Assembly (NCBI RefSeq): GCF_030645195.1
Contig: NZ_JAUSLW010000023.1
Location: 1-47,519, forward strand
Direction: 5' to 3'
Source: Phenylobacterium sp.
GTDB taxonomy: Bacteria > Pseudomonadota > Alphaproteobacteria > Caulobacterales > Caulobacteraceae
Length of the DNA stretch: 47,519 bases
Under the pieces are notes generated by a model. That model was not told the DNA's origin. It saw only the letters and a program-made list of their open reading frames with translations, and searched no databases. The position numbers and the translations under genes are program-made. Below, piece by piece: positions 32,382 through 41,644 of the stretch. The stretch's first letter is position 1. Every line of letters starts with the position of its first letter.

Positions 32382-34169
32382 ATGGAAGGCCACGTTTCGC
32401 CCGGCGAATACAAGGACGTCATTCTCTTTCTCGCCACCGCCGGCGTGATCGTGCCGCTTTTTCGCCGTTGGCGGATCAGCCCCATCCTCGGCTTTCTCGG
32501 CGCCGGCGTGGTGCTTGGCCCCTATGGCCTGGGCGCCCTGAGCGGCAGCCTGCCCTGGGTCGGCTACTTCACCATCGACAATCCTGACGAGGTCGCCCAG
32601 CTCGCCGAGTTCGGTGTGGTGTTCCTGCTGTTCATGATCGGCCTGGAGCTCTCGTGGGAGCGACTCCGGCTGATGCGCCGGTTCGTCTTCGGCATGGGCG
32701 CCCTGCAGGTGGGTCTCTGCATCGCCGCCATCGCCGCGGTCGCCATCTTCTTCGGCGTCGATCCGATCGCCGCCATCGCCATCGGCGCGGCCCTGGCGCT
32801 CTCCTCCACCGCGGTGGTCATGCCGATTCTGACCGAGCAGAAGCGCCAGCACTCCACCGCCGGACGCGCCACCTTCTCGGTGCTGCTGTTCCAGGACCTG
32901 GCCGTGGCTCCCATCCTGATCACCCTGGCCATCCTCGGCCGCGGGGGCGGCGACCAGGCCTTCTCACCTAAACTGCTGCTGGCCTTCGCGCCCGCCGTGC
33001 TCGGCATCCTGGGCCTGGTGGTGTTCGGCCGGCTGCTGCTGCGGCCCATGCTGAAGTCGGTGGCCCGCGCCAAGAGCGAAGAGCTGTTCATGGCCGCCTG
33101 CCTGCTGGTGGTGATTGGAGCGGGGTTGGTGAGCGCCCTGACCGGCCTCTCCATGGCGCTCGGCGCCTTCATCGCCGGCCTGCTGCTGGCCGAGACCGAG
33201 TACCGCCATGAGGTCGAGGTCACCATCGAACCCTTCAAGGGCCTGCTGCTGGGTCTGTTCTTCCTCTCGGTCGGCATCGGGCTGGATCTCTCCATCCTGG
33301 CGGCCAAACCCCTGCTGGTGCTGGGCATGGCGGCGGGCCTGATCGCGCTGAACGCCTCGGTGGTCTATGGCCTTGCGCGGCTGTTCGGGATGAAGTCGCC
33401 GCCGGCGATCGAGGCCGGCCTCCTGCTGGCCGGCGGCGGCGAGTTCGCCTTCGTCATCCTGTCGGCGGCCATGGGGGACGGGATCGTCGACCGTGCGATC
33501 GGCCAGACGGTGCTGGTCTCTTCCACCCTGTCGATGATGTGCATTCCGCTGCTGGCGGCCCTGGGCCTCAAGCTCGGGGGCCGCAAGGTGTCCGGGGAGG
33601 GCTTGGCGGTGGAGCCGATCGCCCCGGCCGACGGCGAGAAGCCCCGCGTCCTGGTGGTCGGCTACGGCCGGGTCGGGCGGCTGGTGGGCGACATGCTCAG
33701 CCGCCACGACATTCCCTGGGTCGCCGCCGAGCGGGATCCGCGCTTGGTGGAGGCCGCCCGCCGGGCCGGAGAATCAATCTTCTTCGGCGACGCCTCGCGC
33801 CCTGAGTTCCTCAAGCGCTGCGGCCTGGAGACCGCGCCGTCCCTGGTGGTGACCATGGATGCGCCGGACGGGGTGGAGACCATCGTGGCCACCGCGCGCC
33901 AAATGCGCCCCGACCTGACCATCGTGGCCCGCGCCCGCGACGCCCGCCAGGCCCAGAGGCTCTACGAACTGGGCGCCACCGACGCCGTGCCGGAGACCGT
34001 TGAGGCCTCCCTGCAGCTCTCCGAGGCCGTGCTGGTGGAGATCGGCGTGCCCATGGGGCTGATCATCGCCTCCATCCACGAGCGCCGCGACGAGTTCCGC
34101 AAGTCCCTCAACCGGCCCGAGGCCCTGGGCGGCCGCGTGCGCCGCTATCGGCGCAACGCCGAGGCGTGA
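32382..34169 (+). CDS. Monovalent cation:proton antiporter-2 with TrkA-N domain (KefB/C-like)
   Basis: The 595-aa inner-membrane protein has about 12 helices of the Na/H-exchanger fold (residues about 10-390; GFLGAGVVLGPYGLG, ALALSSTAVVMPIL, LSVGIGLDLS). A cytoplasmic Rossmann TrkA-N domain follows (about 410-530; VVGYGRVGRLVG, FFGDASRPEFLKR). This is the KefB/KefC plan for K+/H+ antiport gated by nucleotide or thiol binding. No kefF/kefG ancillary gene is present. AAGGAGAG lies 4 bases before the ATG. It is divergent from the copper operon. Confidence 0.93.
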   Translation: MEGHVSPGEYKDVILFLATAGVIVPLFRRWRISPILGFLGAGVVLGPYGLGALSGSLPWVGYFTIDNPDEVAQLAEFGVVFLLFMIGLELSWERLRLMRRFVFGMGALQVGLCIAAIAAVAIFFGVDPIAAIAIGAALALSSTAVVMPILTEQKRQHSTAGRATFSVLLFQDLAVAPILITLAILGRGGGDQAFSPKLLLAFAPAVLGILGLVVFGRLLLRPMLKSVARAKSEELFMAACLLVVIGAGLVSALTGLSMALGAFIAGLLLAETEYRHEVEVTIEPFKGLLLGLFFLSVGIGLDLSILAAKPLLVLGMAAGLIALNASVVYGLARLFGMKSPPAIEAGLLLAGGGEFAFVILSAAMGDGIVDRAIGQTVLVSSTLSMMCIPLLAALGLKLGGRKVSGEGLAVEPIAPADGEKPRVLVVGYGRVGRLVGDMLSRHDIPWVAAERDPRLVEAARRAGESIFFGDASRPEFLKRCGLETAPSLVVTMDAPDGVETIVATARQMRPDLTIVARARDARQAQRLYELGATDAVPETVEASLQLSEAVLVEIGVPMGLIIASIHERRDEFRKSLNRPEALGGRVRRYRRNAEA

Positions 34170-34207
34170 GTCCGCCGCCCGCCCGCGCCGATATTCCACG
34201 GTTGGGC

Positions 34208-34231
34208 GAACATGTTGTTCATCTTGAACAA
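34208..34231. promoter_or_regulatory. Interleaved operator-like dyads
   Basis: GAACA-TGT-TGTTC (34208-34220) overlaps the perfect 17-bp dyad TTGTTCA-TCT-TGAACAA (34215-34231). Two overlapping palindromes of one half-site (TGTTC) suggest a tandem regulator site. It is not the alphaproteobacterial LexA box (GTTC-N7-GTTC). Confidence 0.5.
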
Positions 34232-34306
34232 AGTGAGTCACAGTGCGGTCTTAAAGAGACACAGCCGCCCCATCTTCGCCTGGAGATGGCCTCGTAAAAA
34301 TTGTCG

Positions 34307-34331
34307 GGAACCAAATTTGGGAGCCGACGTT
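34307..34331 (+). promoter_or_regulatory. EcfG/SigT-type general-stress promoter
   Basis: GGAAC (34307-34311) and CGTT (34328-34331) are separated by exactly 16 bp, the consensus of the alphaproteobacterial general stress sigma factor (SigT in Caulobacter). Expected start is near 34338, about 440 bp before the OmpA-family gene. Confidence 0.65.
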
Positions 34332-34776
34332 CTCGGGGTTCGGTGCGACAGGGGCGCGCTAGTGAAAGAGGGGTGAGGGATGTCGCGCGAGCGGTTCGGA
34401 AGGATCGAAACAGAGGCTGTTTCGCCGTCCGTACGGGCCTGCGACGTTCCGGCTGGTTTACAAGATCACTGTGGAACTCGGCGACGGATGGGGGGAGCCC
34501 TGGGCGACCGTTTGATTCGGCGTGGCCAAGTTCAACATCAAGATTCGACACTCCGGCGTCCGCCAGGCACGCTGAAAGTGGCTCGAAGGAGGACACTGTC
34601 TTCCGTCCCGAAGTTGATCGCTGAGGGGTTTATTGTGTAGCGTCCTGGCGTCTAGTTCGCGGGTCGGGCAGATTGGCGGTCGGTGTGGCTTCGGCGACAC
34701 TTTCGCCGCGCTTCGGCCTTGTTATAAAGGTGCTGGGTCATATGGCCGCAGCAGAGGGCAATGAGAGGGCTCTGAT

Positions 34777-35961
34777 ATGAAATTCAAACTCCTAGCGGGA
34801 GCCGCCCTGGCTGCGGTGTTCGCCGCGTCCGGTGCTTCCGCGCAAGAAGGCTGGTACGGCGCCGTCGACCTTGGCTACCACTGGCCGGAAGGCATCGAAG
34901 CCGACTCGTCCAACAATGCGGCCAACGCCAAACCCTATTCCTGGACTTTCGATCAGGAAAAGGATTGGGCCGGTTTCGCTCGTCTCGGCTACCAGCTGAA
35001 CGACAACTGGCGCGTTGAACTCGAAGGCGGCTACCGTCCGGGCGACATCAAGTCGGTCCGCGGCGGCACGGGCAACTCGATCCTGGGTCTCTGCACCCCG
35101 GGCGTGCTGCGCACCGTCGGCGCTCCGAAGTGCGGCGCCCCGACCGGCGAGATCGAGTCGTGGACCGTCATGGGCAACGTGCTCTATGACTTCGCCCCCG
35201 GCGCGACCATCAATCCCTTCGTCGGCGCTGGCGTGGGTATCAACCACGTCTCGCTGAAGACCGTCGGCCAGTTCTCCAGCGTGACCGGCGCGATCACGGC
35301 GGCGAACCCCGCCATCCAGAACCTGACCATCGACGACGACGATACGGCGCTCGCCTATCAACTCATCGCCGGTCTGGCCTGGCAGGCGACCGACAAGCTG
35401 AACGTCGACCTGACCTATCGTTGGCTCGGCGGCTCGGACCTCGACTTCGCGTCGACCGGTTCGAACGCGCTGCAACCCGGCGTCTTCAGCGGCGAATACC
35501 GCGACCAATCGGTGACCCTCGGCCTGCGTTACTCCTTCGCTTCGCCGCCGCCGCCCCCGCCGCCCCCGCCGCCCCCGCCCCCGCCGCCTCCCCCGCCCCC
35601 GCCTCCTCCGCCCCCGCCGGCGTATGAGGCCAAGCAATTCATCGTCTACTTCCCGTTCGATCAGTACGTGCTGACCCCGGACGCGCAGGCGGTGGTTTCG
35701 GAAGCTGCGAACTACGCCAACGCCGGCCACGCCACCCAGGTGGTGGTCGTCGGTCACACCGACTCCTCCGGTTCGCCGGCCTACAACGTCCGCCTGTCGG
35801 AACGTCGGGCCAAGGCCGTGGCTGACGCGCTCGTCGGCCAAGGCGTCGGCGCCGGTACGCTGCAAGTCGACTGGAAGGGCGAAACCATGCTCGCCGTTCC
35901 GACCGGCGACGGCGTGAAGGAACCGCTGAACCGCCGTTCGACGATCGACATCAACTTCTAA
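34777..35961 (+). CDS. OmpA-family outer membrane protein with a 25-proline hinge
   Basis: The 394-aa protein has a signal peptide (ending ASGASAQE), an N-terminal eight-strand barrel (about 25-255; GWYGAVDLGYHW, FVGAGVGINHVS, LGLRYSF) and an uninterrupted run of 25 prolines coded at 35545-35619. A C-terminal OmpA domain (about 285-394) has YFPFDQYVLTPDAQ and GHTDSSGSPAYNVRLSERRA, with the Asp and Arg that bind diaminopimelate in peptidoglycan. It tethers the outer membrane to the wall. GAGAGG lies 9 bases before the ATG. It may be driven in part by the stress promoter upstream. Confidence 0.95.
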   Translation: MKFKLLAGAALAAVFAASGASAQEGWYGAVDLGYHWPEGIEADSSNNAANAKPYSWTFDQEKDWAGFARLGYQLNDNWRVELEGGYRPGDIKSVRGGTGNSILGLCTPGVLRTVGAPKCGAPTGEIESWTVMGNVLYDFAPGATINPFVGAGVGINHVSLKTVGQFSSVTGAITAANPAIQNLTIDDDDTALAYQLIAGLAWQATDKLNVDLTYRWLGGSDLDFASTGSNALQPGVFSGEYRDQSVTLGLRYSFASPPPPPPPPPPPPPPPPPPPPPPPPPAYEAKQFIVYFPFDQYVLTPDAQAVVSEAANYANAGHATQVVVVGHTDSSGSPAYNVRLSERRAKAVADALVGQGVGAGTLQVDWKGETMLAVPTGDGVKEPLNRRSTIDINF

Positions 35962-35996
35962 GATATCGATCTCGGCGGTTCGCCGAACTAAGCGAG

Positions 35997-36024
35997 GGGC
36001 CCGGTCGCAAGACCGGGCCCTTTT
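35997..36024 (+). terminator. Rho-independent terminator of the OmpA-family gene
   Basis: GGGCCCGGTC (35997-36006) pairs perfectly with GACCGGGCCC (36011-36020) around the tetraloop GCAA, followed by TTTT. Confidence 0.92.
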
Positions 36025-36138
36025 GCTATGGGCCGGGCGAGCGCCGTCCAGCGCAGCCTTGTCGCGGTTAATTCTTCGCGTCCGCCTTGTGTTTTCCGCA
36101 ACAATTTCGCATTTTCTGCCCGAACTTGAGGGCCGGAC

Positions 36139-39100
36139 ATGTCTTGGGACCATCTCGACCGGGATAAATTTTCAGACGAGCGGGAGGCCGTGGCGGCCCT
36201 GCTCGCTAGTCGGCCCCTGTCGCCCGAGGATCGCGAGGAGGTGCGCCAGGAGGCCGAGGCCCTGGTCCGCTTCGCCCGCAAGGGCGCGGCCAAGCAGGGG
36301 GTGGTGGAGAGCTTCCTGCAGGAGTTCTCCCTGTCGACCCGCGAGGGCCTGGCCCTGATGTGCCTGGCCGAGGCCCTGCTGCGAACCCCCGACGAGGGGA
36401 CGCGCGACCGGCTGATCGCCGAAAAGATCGCCTCGGCCGACTGGGCCAGTCACCTGGGCCGCTCCGATAGCCTGCTGGTGAACGCCTCGACCTGGAGCCT
36501 GATGCTCACCGGCAAGCTGATCGATCCTGACGAGGAGGCGCGCGCCGACCTGCCGGGCTTCATCCGCCGGCTGGCCGGACGCCTGGGCGAGCCGGTGATC
36601 CGCCAGGCCGTGGGCGCGGCGGTTCGAATCATGGGCGAGCAGTTCGTCCTGGGGCGGACCATCGAACAGGCCATCAAGCGGGCGGGCGCGGACGGATTCG
36701 TCTGCTCCTTCGACATGCTGGGGGAGGGGGCTCGCACCGCCGGCGACGCCGACCGCTACGAGACCGCCTATGCCGACGCCTTGACCACGGTGGGGTCCAA
36801 GTCCACGGGGCAGGGGCCGGAGGCCGGCCACGGCGTCTCGGTGAAGCTCTCGGCCCTGTCGCCGCGTTACGAGGCCCGCCAGGAGGACAAGGTCTGGGCC
36901 GACCTCTATCCGCGCATCCTGCGCCTGGCCAAGATCGCCGCCCAGGCCAACATCAACCTCACCCTGGACGCCGAGGAGGCCGACCGGCTGGTCCTCTCCC
37001 TCAAGCTCCTGGAGCGCCTGGCCGCGGAGCCGGAGCTGGGGACCTGGAAGGGGCTGGGCCTGGCGGTCCAGGCCTACCAGAAGCGCAGCCCCCGGACGAT
37101 CGAGGCGGTGGCCGACATCGCGCGCGGCGCCGGCCGGCGGCTGATGGTGCGGCTGGTGAAGGGCGCCTACTGGGATTCCGAGATCAAGCGCGCCCAGGTG
37201 GGCGGCTTGCCGGGCTACCCCGTCTACACCACCAAGGCCGCCACCGACGTCTCCTACCTGGCCTGCGCCCGGGCCCTGCTGGCCGCGGCGCCGGCCCTCT
37301 ATCCGCAGTTCGCCACCCACAACGCCCACACCCTGGCGGCCGTGCGGCAGATGGCGCGCCGGGCCGGGGTCGAGCCCGAGTACCAGCGCCTGCATGGCAT
37401 GGGGGAGGCGCTTTATGCGGGCGCGGTGGAGCGCTACGGCCCGCTGAAGCTGCGGGTCTACGCGCCGGTCGGCGGCCACGAGGACCTGCTGCCCTATCTG
37501 GTGCGCCGCCTGCTGGAGAACGGCGCCAACACCTCCTTCGTCCACGCCCTGCTGGACGAGAAGACCCCGGTCTCGGCGGTGGTGGGCGATCCCATCGCCA
37601 CGGTGGAGGCCGCCGGCGGCGCGCCGCACCCGCGCATTCCCCTGCCGGTCGACCTCTATGGCTCGGCCCGCAAGAACTCCACCGGGGTGGACCTATCCAT
37701 CGCCGCCGACCGCCACCGGCTGAGCGCCGCCGTGACGAGCCTCGACTTCCTCACCGGCCGGCCGATCGTCGCCGGCCGCGAGACCGGAACCGGGACGGGC
37801 GCCCCGCGCACCTCCCCCAGCGACCTGCGCCGGCTGATCGGCCAGGCCTGGAGCGCCGGCGAGGCCGACATCGAGGCCGCCTTCACCGCCGCGCGGGCCG
37901 CCCAAGCCGCCTGGGACGCCCGCGGCGGCCACGGCCGGGCCAAGGTGCTGCGCGCCATGGCCGAGGCCCTGGAGGCCCACCGCGACCAGCTGATCGCCAT
38001 CTGTGTCGCCGAGGCCGGCAAGACCTACGGCGACGGCGCGGCCGAGGTGCGGGAGGCCGCCGACTTCTGTCGCTACTACGCCCACCTGGCCGAGCGCCAG
38101 TTCGCGGGCCCCGAGACCCTCAAGGGCCCGGTGGGGGAGGTGAACCAGCTCTCCCTGCATGGCCGCGGGGTCTTCGTCTGCATCAGCCCCTGGAACTTCC
38201 CCCTGGCCATCTTCACCGGCCAGATCGCCGCGGCCCTCGCCGCCGGCAATTCGGTCCTGGCCAAGCCGGCCGAGCAGACTCCGCTGATCGCCGCCGAGGC
38301 GGTGCGGCTCTTCCACAAGGCCGGCTTGCCGGCCGATGTGCTCCATCTGCTGCCCGGCGACGGCGCGAGCGTGGGCGGCGCGCTCACCGCCCACCGCGGC
38401 TGCTCCGGCGTGGCCTTCACCGGCGGCACAGACACCGCCTGGGCCATCAACCGGACGCTGGCGGCTCGCCCCGGGCCCATCGTTCCCTTCATCGCCGAGA
38501 CCGGCGGCCTCAACGCCATGTTCGTCGACACCACCGCCTTGCGCGAACAGGTGATCGACGACGTCATCGCCTCGGCCTTCGGGTCGGCCGGCCAGCGCTG
38601 CTCGGCCCTGCGCATCCTGTTCGCGCCCCGGGAGACCGCCGACCTGCTGATCGAGGGCCTGGCCGGGGCCATGGACGCCCTGGTGCTGGGCGATCCCGCC
38701 GACCCGCGCACGGACATCGGCCCGGTGATCGACGAGGACGCGCGGGCCGCCCTGAACGCCCACCTGGCGCGGCTGACCGCCGAGGCCAGGGTGATCCGGC
38801 GGATGGCCGAGCCGGCCGGGGGGCACTTCTTCGCCCCCACCCTGGCGGAGATTCCATCCTCGGCCTTCCTGCAGAAGGAGGTGTTCGGACCGATCCTGCA
38901 CGTGGTCCGCTACGACCCAGCCCGGCTGGAGGAGGCCTCGGGTCCGCTGGCCGCCGCCGGCTATGGCCTGACGCTCGGGATCCACAGCCGCATCGAGGGC
39001 TTCGCCGACCAGGTCCGCGCCGCGGTCCCGGCGGGCAACGCCTATGTGAACCGCTCGATGATCGGCGCCGTGGTGGGCGTCCAGCCGTTCGGCGGCGAGG

Positions 39101-39228
39101 GCCTGTCGGGTACGGGCCCCAAGGCCGGGGGGCCGCACGCCCTGCTGCGCTACGCGGTCGAGCGGGCGGTGAGCGTCAATATCGCCGCCCAGGGCGGAGA
39201 CCCAGCGCTCCTGAACCTCAACCCCTGA
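36139..39228 (+). CDS. putA: Bifunctional proline dehydrogenase / glutamate semialdehyde dehydrogenase
   Basis: The 1029-aa PutA oxidises proline to glutamate in two steps with substrate channelling. An FAD-dependent proline dehydrogenase domain covers about 50-480 (GHGVSVKLSALSPRYE, MVRLVKGAYWDSEIKRAQ, ATHNAHTL, QRLHGMGE). An aldehyde dehydrogenase domain follows at about 530-1010 (ISPWNFPLAIFTGQIAAAL, AFTGGTDTAWAI, catalytic Glu in IAETGGLN and Cys in SAGQRCSALR). The length and start show that the N-terminal ribbon-helix-helix repressor domain of E. coli PutA is absent, so this is a minimal type. GAGGG lies about 6 bases before the ATG. The upstream 114 bp contain AT-rich stretches but no clear operator. 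Confidence 0.96.
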   Translation: MSWDHLDRDKFSDEREAVAALLASRPLSPEDREEVRQEAEALVRFARKGAAKQGVVESFLQEFSLSTREGLALMCLAEALLRTPDEGTRDRLIAEKIASADWASHLGRSDSLLVNASTWSLMLTGKLIDPDEEARADLPGFIRRLAGRLGEPVIRQAVGAAVRIMGEQFVLGRTIEQAIKRAGADGFVCSFDMLGEGARTAGDADRYETAYADALTTVGSKSTGQGPEAGHGVSVKLSALSPRYEARQEDKVWADLYPRILRLAKIAAQANINLTLDAEEADRLVLSLKLLERLAAEPELGTWKGLGLAVQAYQKRSPRTIEAVADIARGAGRRLMVRLVKGAYWDSEIKRAQVGGLPGYPVYTTKAATDVSYLACARALLAAAPALYPQFATHNAHTLAAVRQMARRAGVEPEYQRLHGMGEALYAGAVERYGPLKLRVYAPVGGHEDLLPYLVRRLLENGANTSFVHALLDEKTPVSAVVGDPIATVEAAGGAPHPRIPLPVDLYGSARKNSTGVDLSIAADRHRLSAAVTSLDFLTGRPIVAGRETGTGTGAPRTSPSDLRRLIGQAWSAGEADIEAAFTAARAAQAAWDARGGHGRAKVLRAMAEALEAHRDQLIAICVAEAGKTYGDGAAEVREAADFCRYYAHLAERQFAGPETLKGPVGEVNQLSLHGRGVFVCISPWNFPLAIFTGQIAAALAAGNSVLAKPAEQTPLIAAEAVRLFHKAGLPADVLHLLPGDGASVGGALTAHRGCSGVAFTGGTDTAWAINRTLAARPGPIVPFIAETGGLNAMFVDTTALREQVIDDVIASAFGSAGQRCSALRILFAPRETADLLIEGLAGAMDALVLGDPADPRTDIGPVIDEDARAALNAHLARLTAEARVIRRMAEPAGGHFFAPTLAEIPSSAFLQKEVFGPILHVVRYDPARLEEASGPLAAAGYGLTLGIHSRIEGFADQVRAAVPAGNAYVNRSMIGAVVGVQPFGGEGLSGTGPKAGGPHALLRYAVERAVSVNIAAQGGDPALLNLNP

Positions 39229-39268
39229 CGCGCGTTCCCCGCCCAAGCCATTGGGCGCGGGGCGAGGC

Positions 39269-41053
39269 ATGACACATCAACAGGCGCTGGCCTTCGGCCT
39301 GATCGCCGTCACCATCGGCGCCTTCATCTGGGGGCGGTTCCGCTACGACCTGATCGCGCTCGTCTCGCTGCTGGCCGGCGTGCTGCTGGGGGTGGTGCCG
39401 GCCAAGAACGCCTTCGACGGCTTCTCCAACGACATCACGGTGATCATCGCCAGCGCCCTGGTGGTCAGCGCCGCCTTCGCCCGCTCCGGCATCATCGAGG
39501 CCCTGCTTCGGCCGCTGCTGCCGCGCCTGAAGACCGAGCGTAGCCAGGTTCCCGTGCTGACCGCGGCGGTCACCCTGCTGTCGATGGCCACCAAGAACGT
39601 CGGCGCCCTGGCCATCATGATGCCGGTGGCCCTGCAGGTGGCGCGGCGGTCCGGGACCTCTCCAGGACGCTTGCTGATGCCCATGTCCTTCGGCGCCCTG
39701 CTGGGGGGCCTGGTGACCCTGGTGGGGACGGCGCCCAACATCATCGTTTCCCAGGTGCGCGAGCAGATCCTGGGCAAGCCCTTCGGCATGTACGACTACG
39801 CTCCCGTCGGCCTGGCGCTGGCCGCGATGGGGGTGCTGTTCCTGTCCTTCGCCTACAAGATGCTGCCCAAGGACCGCACCCCGACCACAAACATCGACGC
39901 GGCCCTGGCGGCCAACGCCTATTTCACCGAGGTGAAGGTTCCCGAGGACTGGAGCTTCGAGAAGAACCGCATCCTGGACCTGCACGCCATGGCCCACCAC
40001 GAGGTGCGGGTCATGGCCCTGCTGCGCGGCGGCAGGCGCAAGTCCCAGCCCCACCCCAACACCAAGATCCTGCCCGGCGACACCCTGTTGCTGGAGGGCG
40101 AACCGCACGGCTTGGACGACCTCATCACCCGGGCCAAACTGCGCCTGACCCGGGCCGACAAGCCGCTCTCCATGGAGGAGCCCACCGAGGAGGTCCGCGT
40201 GGTGGAGGCCGTGGTGGGGGCGGAGTCGGGCCTGATCGGCGAGACCGCCCAGCGCTTCGACCTGCACGGCCAGCACGGGGTCAACCTGCTGGCGGTCAGC
40301 CGCTCGGGCTTCCGGCTCAGCCAGCACCTCAACCGGGTGCGCCTGCGGGCCGGGGACGTCATCGTGCTGCAGGGCGGCGAGCGCAGCCTGCCCGCCGCCC
40401 TGACCTCGCTCGGGCTGCTGCCCCTGGCGGAGCGGGAGGTGCGTCTGGGCGGCATCCGGCACGCCCTGGCCCCCGCGGTCATCCTGGCCGCCGCCATGGT
40501 CCTGGTGGCCTTCCAGGTGGTTCCTGTGGCCATCGCCTTCTTCGGGGCCGCCGTGGTCATGATCGCCATCGGCTCGATCCGCATGCGGGAGGCCTATTCG
40601 GCCCTGGACGGTCCGGTCCTGGTGCTGATCGCGGCCCTGATCCCGGTGTCGGAGGCGATCCAGACCACCGGCGGCGCCGACCTGATCGGCGGCTGGCTCT
40701 CGGCCCTCTTCCGCGGCCAGGCGCCGATGCTGGCCCTGGCCGCCATCATGGCCGTGGCCATGGCCGCCACGCCGTTCCTGAACAACGCCGCCACCGTGCT
40801 GATCGTGGCCCCGGTGGGGGCGGCGCTGGCCCTCAAGCTGGGGCTCAATCCCGACCCCTTCCTGATGGCCGTCGCGGTGGGCGCGGCCTGCGACTTCCTC
40901 ACCCCCATCGGCCACCAGTGCAACACCCTGGTGATGGGGCCGGGGGGCTACAAGTTCCGCGACTACCCCCGCCTCGGGGCGCCGCTGACCCTGCTCGTCC
41001 TGATCGCCGGCACGCCGCTGATCGCTCTGTTCTGGCCCCTGGTGAAGGGCTAG
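39269..41053 (+). CDS. SLC13/DASS-family permease with TrkA-C domains
   Basis: The 594-aa inner-membrane protein has an N-terminal block of helices (VVSAAFARSGIIEALL, GGLVTLVGTAPNIIVS), a central cytoplasmic pair of TrkA-C/RCK-C domains (about 205-380; DLHAMAHHEVRVMAL, GDTLLLEGEPHGL, GDVIVLQGGERSL), and a C-terminal block with ATPFLNNAATVLIVAP. The layout is that of the divalent anion:sodium symporter group, which carries sulfate, phosphate or dicarboxylates. The substrate is not visible. I took the ATG at 39269 with GGGGCGAGG before it. It lies 40 bp after putA, perhaps cotranscribed. Confidence 0.9.
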   Translation: MTHQQALAFGLIAVTIGAFIWGRFRYDLIALVSLLAGVLLGVVPAKNAFDGFSNDITVIIASALVVSAAFARSGIIEALLRPLLPRLKTERSQVPVLTAAVTLLSMATKNVGALAIMMPVALQVARRSGTSPGRLLMPMSFGALLGGLVTLVGTAPNIIVSQVREQILGKPFGMYDYAPVGLALAAMGVLFLSFAYKMLPKDRTPTTNIDAALAANAYFTEVKVPEDWSFEKNRILDLHAMAHHEVRVMALLRGGRRKSQPHPNTKILPGDTLLLEGEPHGLDDLITRAKLRLTRADKPLSMEEPTEEVRVVEAVVGAESGLIGETAQRFDLHGQHGVNLLAVSRSGFRLSQHLNRVRLRAGDVIVLQGGERSLPAALTSLGLLPLAEREVRLGGIRHALAPAVILAAAMVLVAFQVVPVAIAFFGAAVVMIAIGSIRMREAYSALDGPVLVLIAALIPVSEAIQTTGGADLIGGWLSALFRGQAPMLALAAIMAVAMAATPFLNNAATVLIVAPVGAALALKLGLNPDPFLMAVAVGAACDFLTPIGHQCNTLVMGPGGYKFRDYPRLGAPLTLLVLIAGTPLIALFWPLVKG

Positions 41054-41613
41054 CCCCAGATCAGGATCCAGAGGCCGATGGCGGCGAAGGAGGCCGCCGC
41101 GGCCCAGCGGATGGCCTTCAGGGGCAGCTTGGTGGCGGCCGCGTCGCCGAGGAACACCGCCGGGGTGTTGGCCAGCATCATGCCCACCGTGGTGCCGGCC
41201 GCCACCAGGGCCACCTCATGGAAGCGGGCGCCGAGGGCCACGGTCGCCACCTGGGTCTTGTCCCCCATCTCCACGAAGAAGAAGGCCACCAGGGTGGTCC
41301 AGAAGACCGAGGACCCGGCCCGTTCGCGGGGCGCGTCCTTGTCCTCGAAGGTGTCGGGAATCAGCGCCCAGCCGGCGAAGGCGATGAAGGCCAGGCCCAG
41401 GACCCACTTCATCCAGGGCCCGTCGAAGAAGGCGCCGGCCACCGAGCCGATGGAGGCGGCCAGGGCGTGGTTGGCGATGGTGGCGAAGAAGATCCCCAGC
41501 AGGATCGGGACCGGCTTGCGGAACCGGGCGGCCAGCAGGATGGCCAGCAGCTGGGTCTTGTCGCCGATCTCGGCGATGGCCACGAGGCCGGTGGAGACGA
41601 GGAAGGCTTCCAT
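41050..41613 (-). CDS. TMEM165/GDT1-family Mn2+ exporter
   Basis: The 187-aa protein is built of two halves of three helices, each with the family motif E-x-G-D-K-T (IAEIGDKTQL at about 14-23 and FVEMGDKTQV near 113-122). UPF0016/GDT1 proteins exchange Mn2+ or Ca2+ for protons, and bacterial members export manganese. The yybP-ykoY riboswitch in its leader supports the manganese role strongly. The ATG at 41613 starts the first helix. It ends 4 bp inside the end of the convergent permease gene. Confidence 0.94.
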   Translation of the reverse strand: MEAFLVSTGLVAIAEIGDKTQLLAILLAARFRKPVPILLGIFFATIANHALAASIGSVAGAFFDGPWMKWVLGLAFIAFAGWALIPDTFEDKDAPRERAGSSVFWTTLVAFFFVEMGDKTQVATVALGARFHEVALVAAGTTVGMMLANTPAVFLGDAAATKLPLKAIRWAAAASFAAIGLWILIWG

Positions 41614-41644
41614 GAATCGAGCGTCCGGGCGGGGTCAGGCGCAT

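Larger units (their letters stand above)
34170..34776. other. 607-bp gene-free region between the antiporter and the OmpA-family gene
   Basis: No confident gene lies here, and the base composition is less GC-rich than the surrounding coding DNA. It holds a pair of interleaved dyads near 34208-34231, a perfect EcfG/SigT-type promoter at 34307-34331, and near 34711 a short hairpin GGCGA-CACTT-TCGCC. An ORF at 34380-34640 (86 codons, GAGGGG before its ATG) follows the promoter, but its codon use is unlike the genome. The region may be a long 5' UTR for the porin gene or carry a small stress RNA. Confidence 0.5.

Noticed and set aside
34208..34231. LexA/SOS box
   Set aside because: The alphaproteobacterial SOS box is GTTC-N7-GTTC; here the TGTTC halves are inverted with other spacings.
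34301..34624. 107-codon frame and other overlapping frames in the region before ompA
   Set aside because: Codon use is unlike the genome, the frame starts inside the SigT-type promoter, and no domain is recognised.
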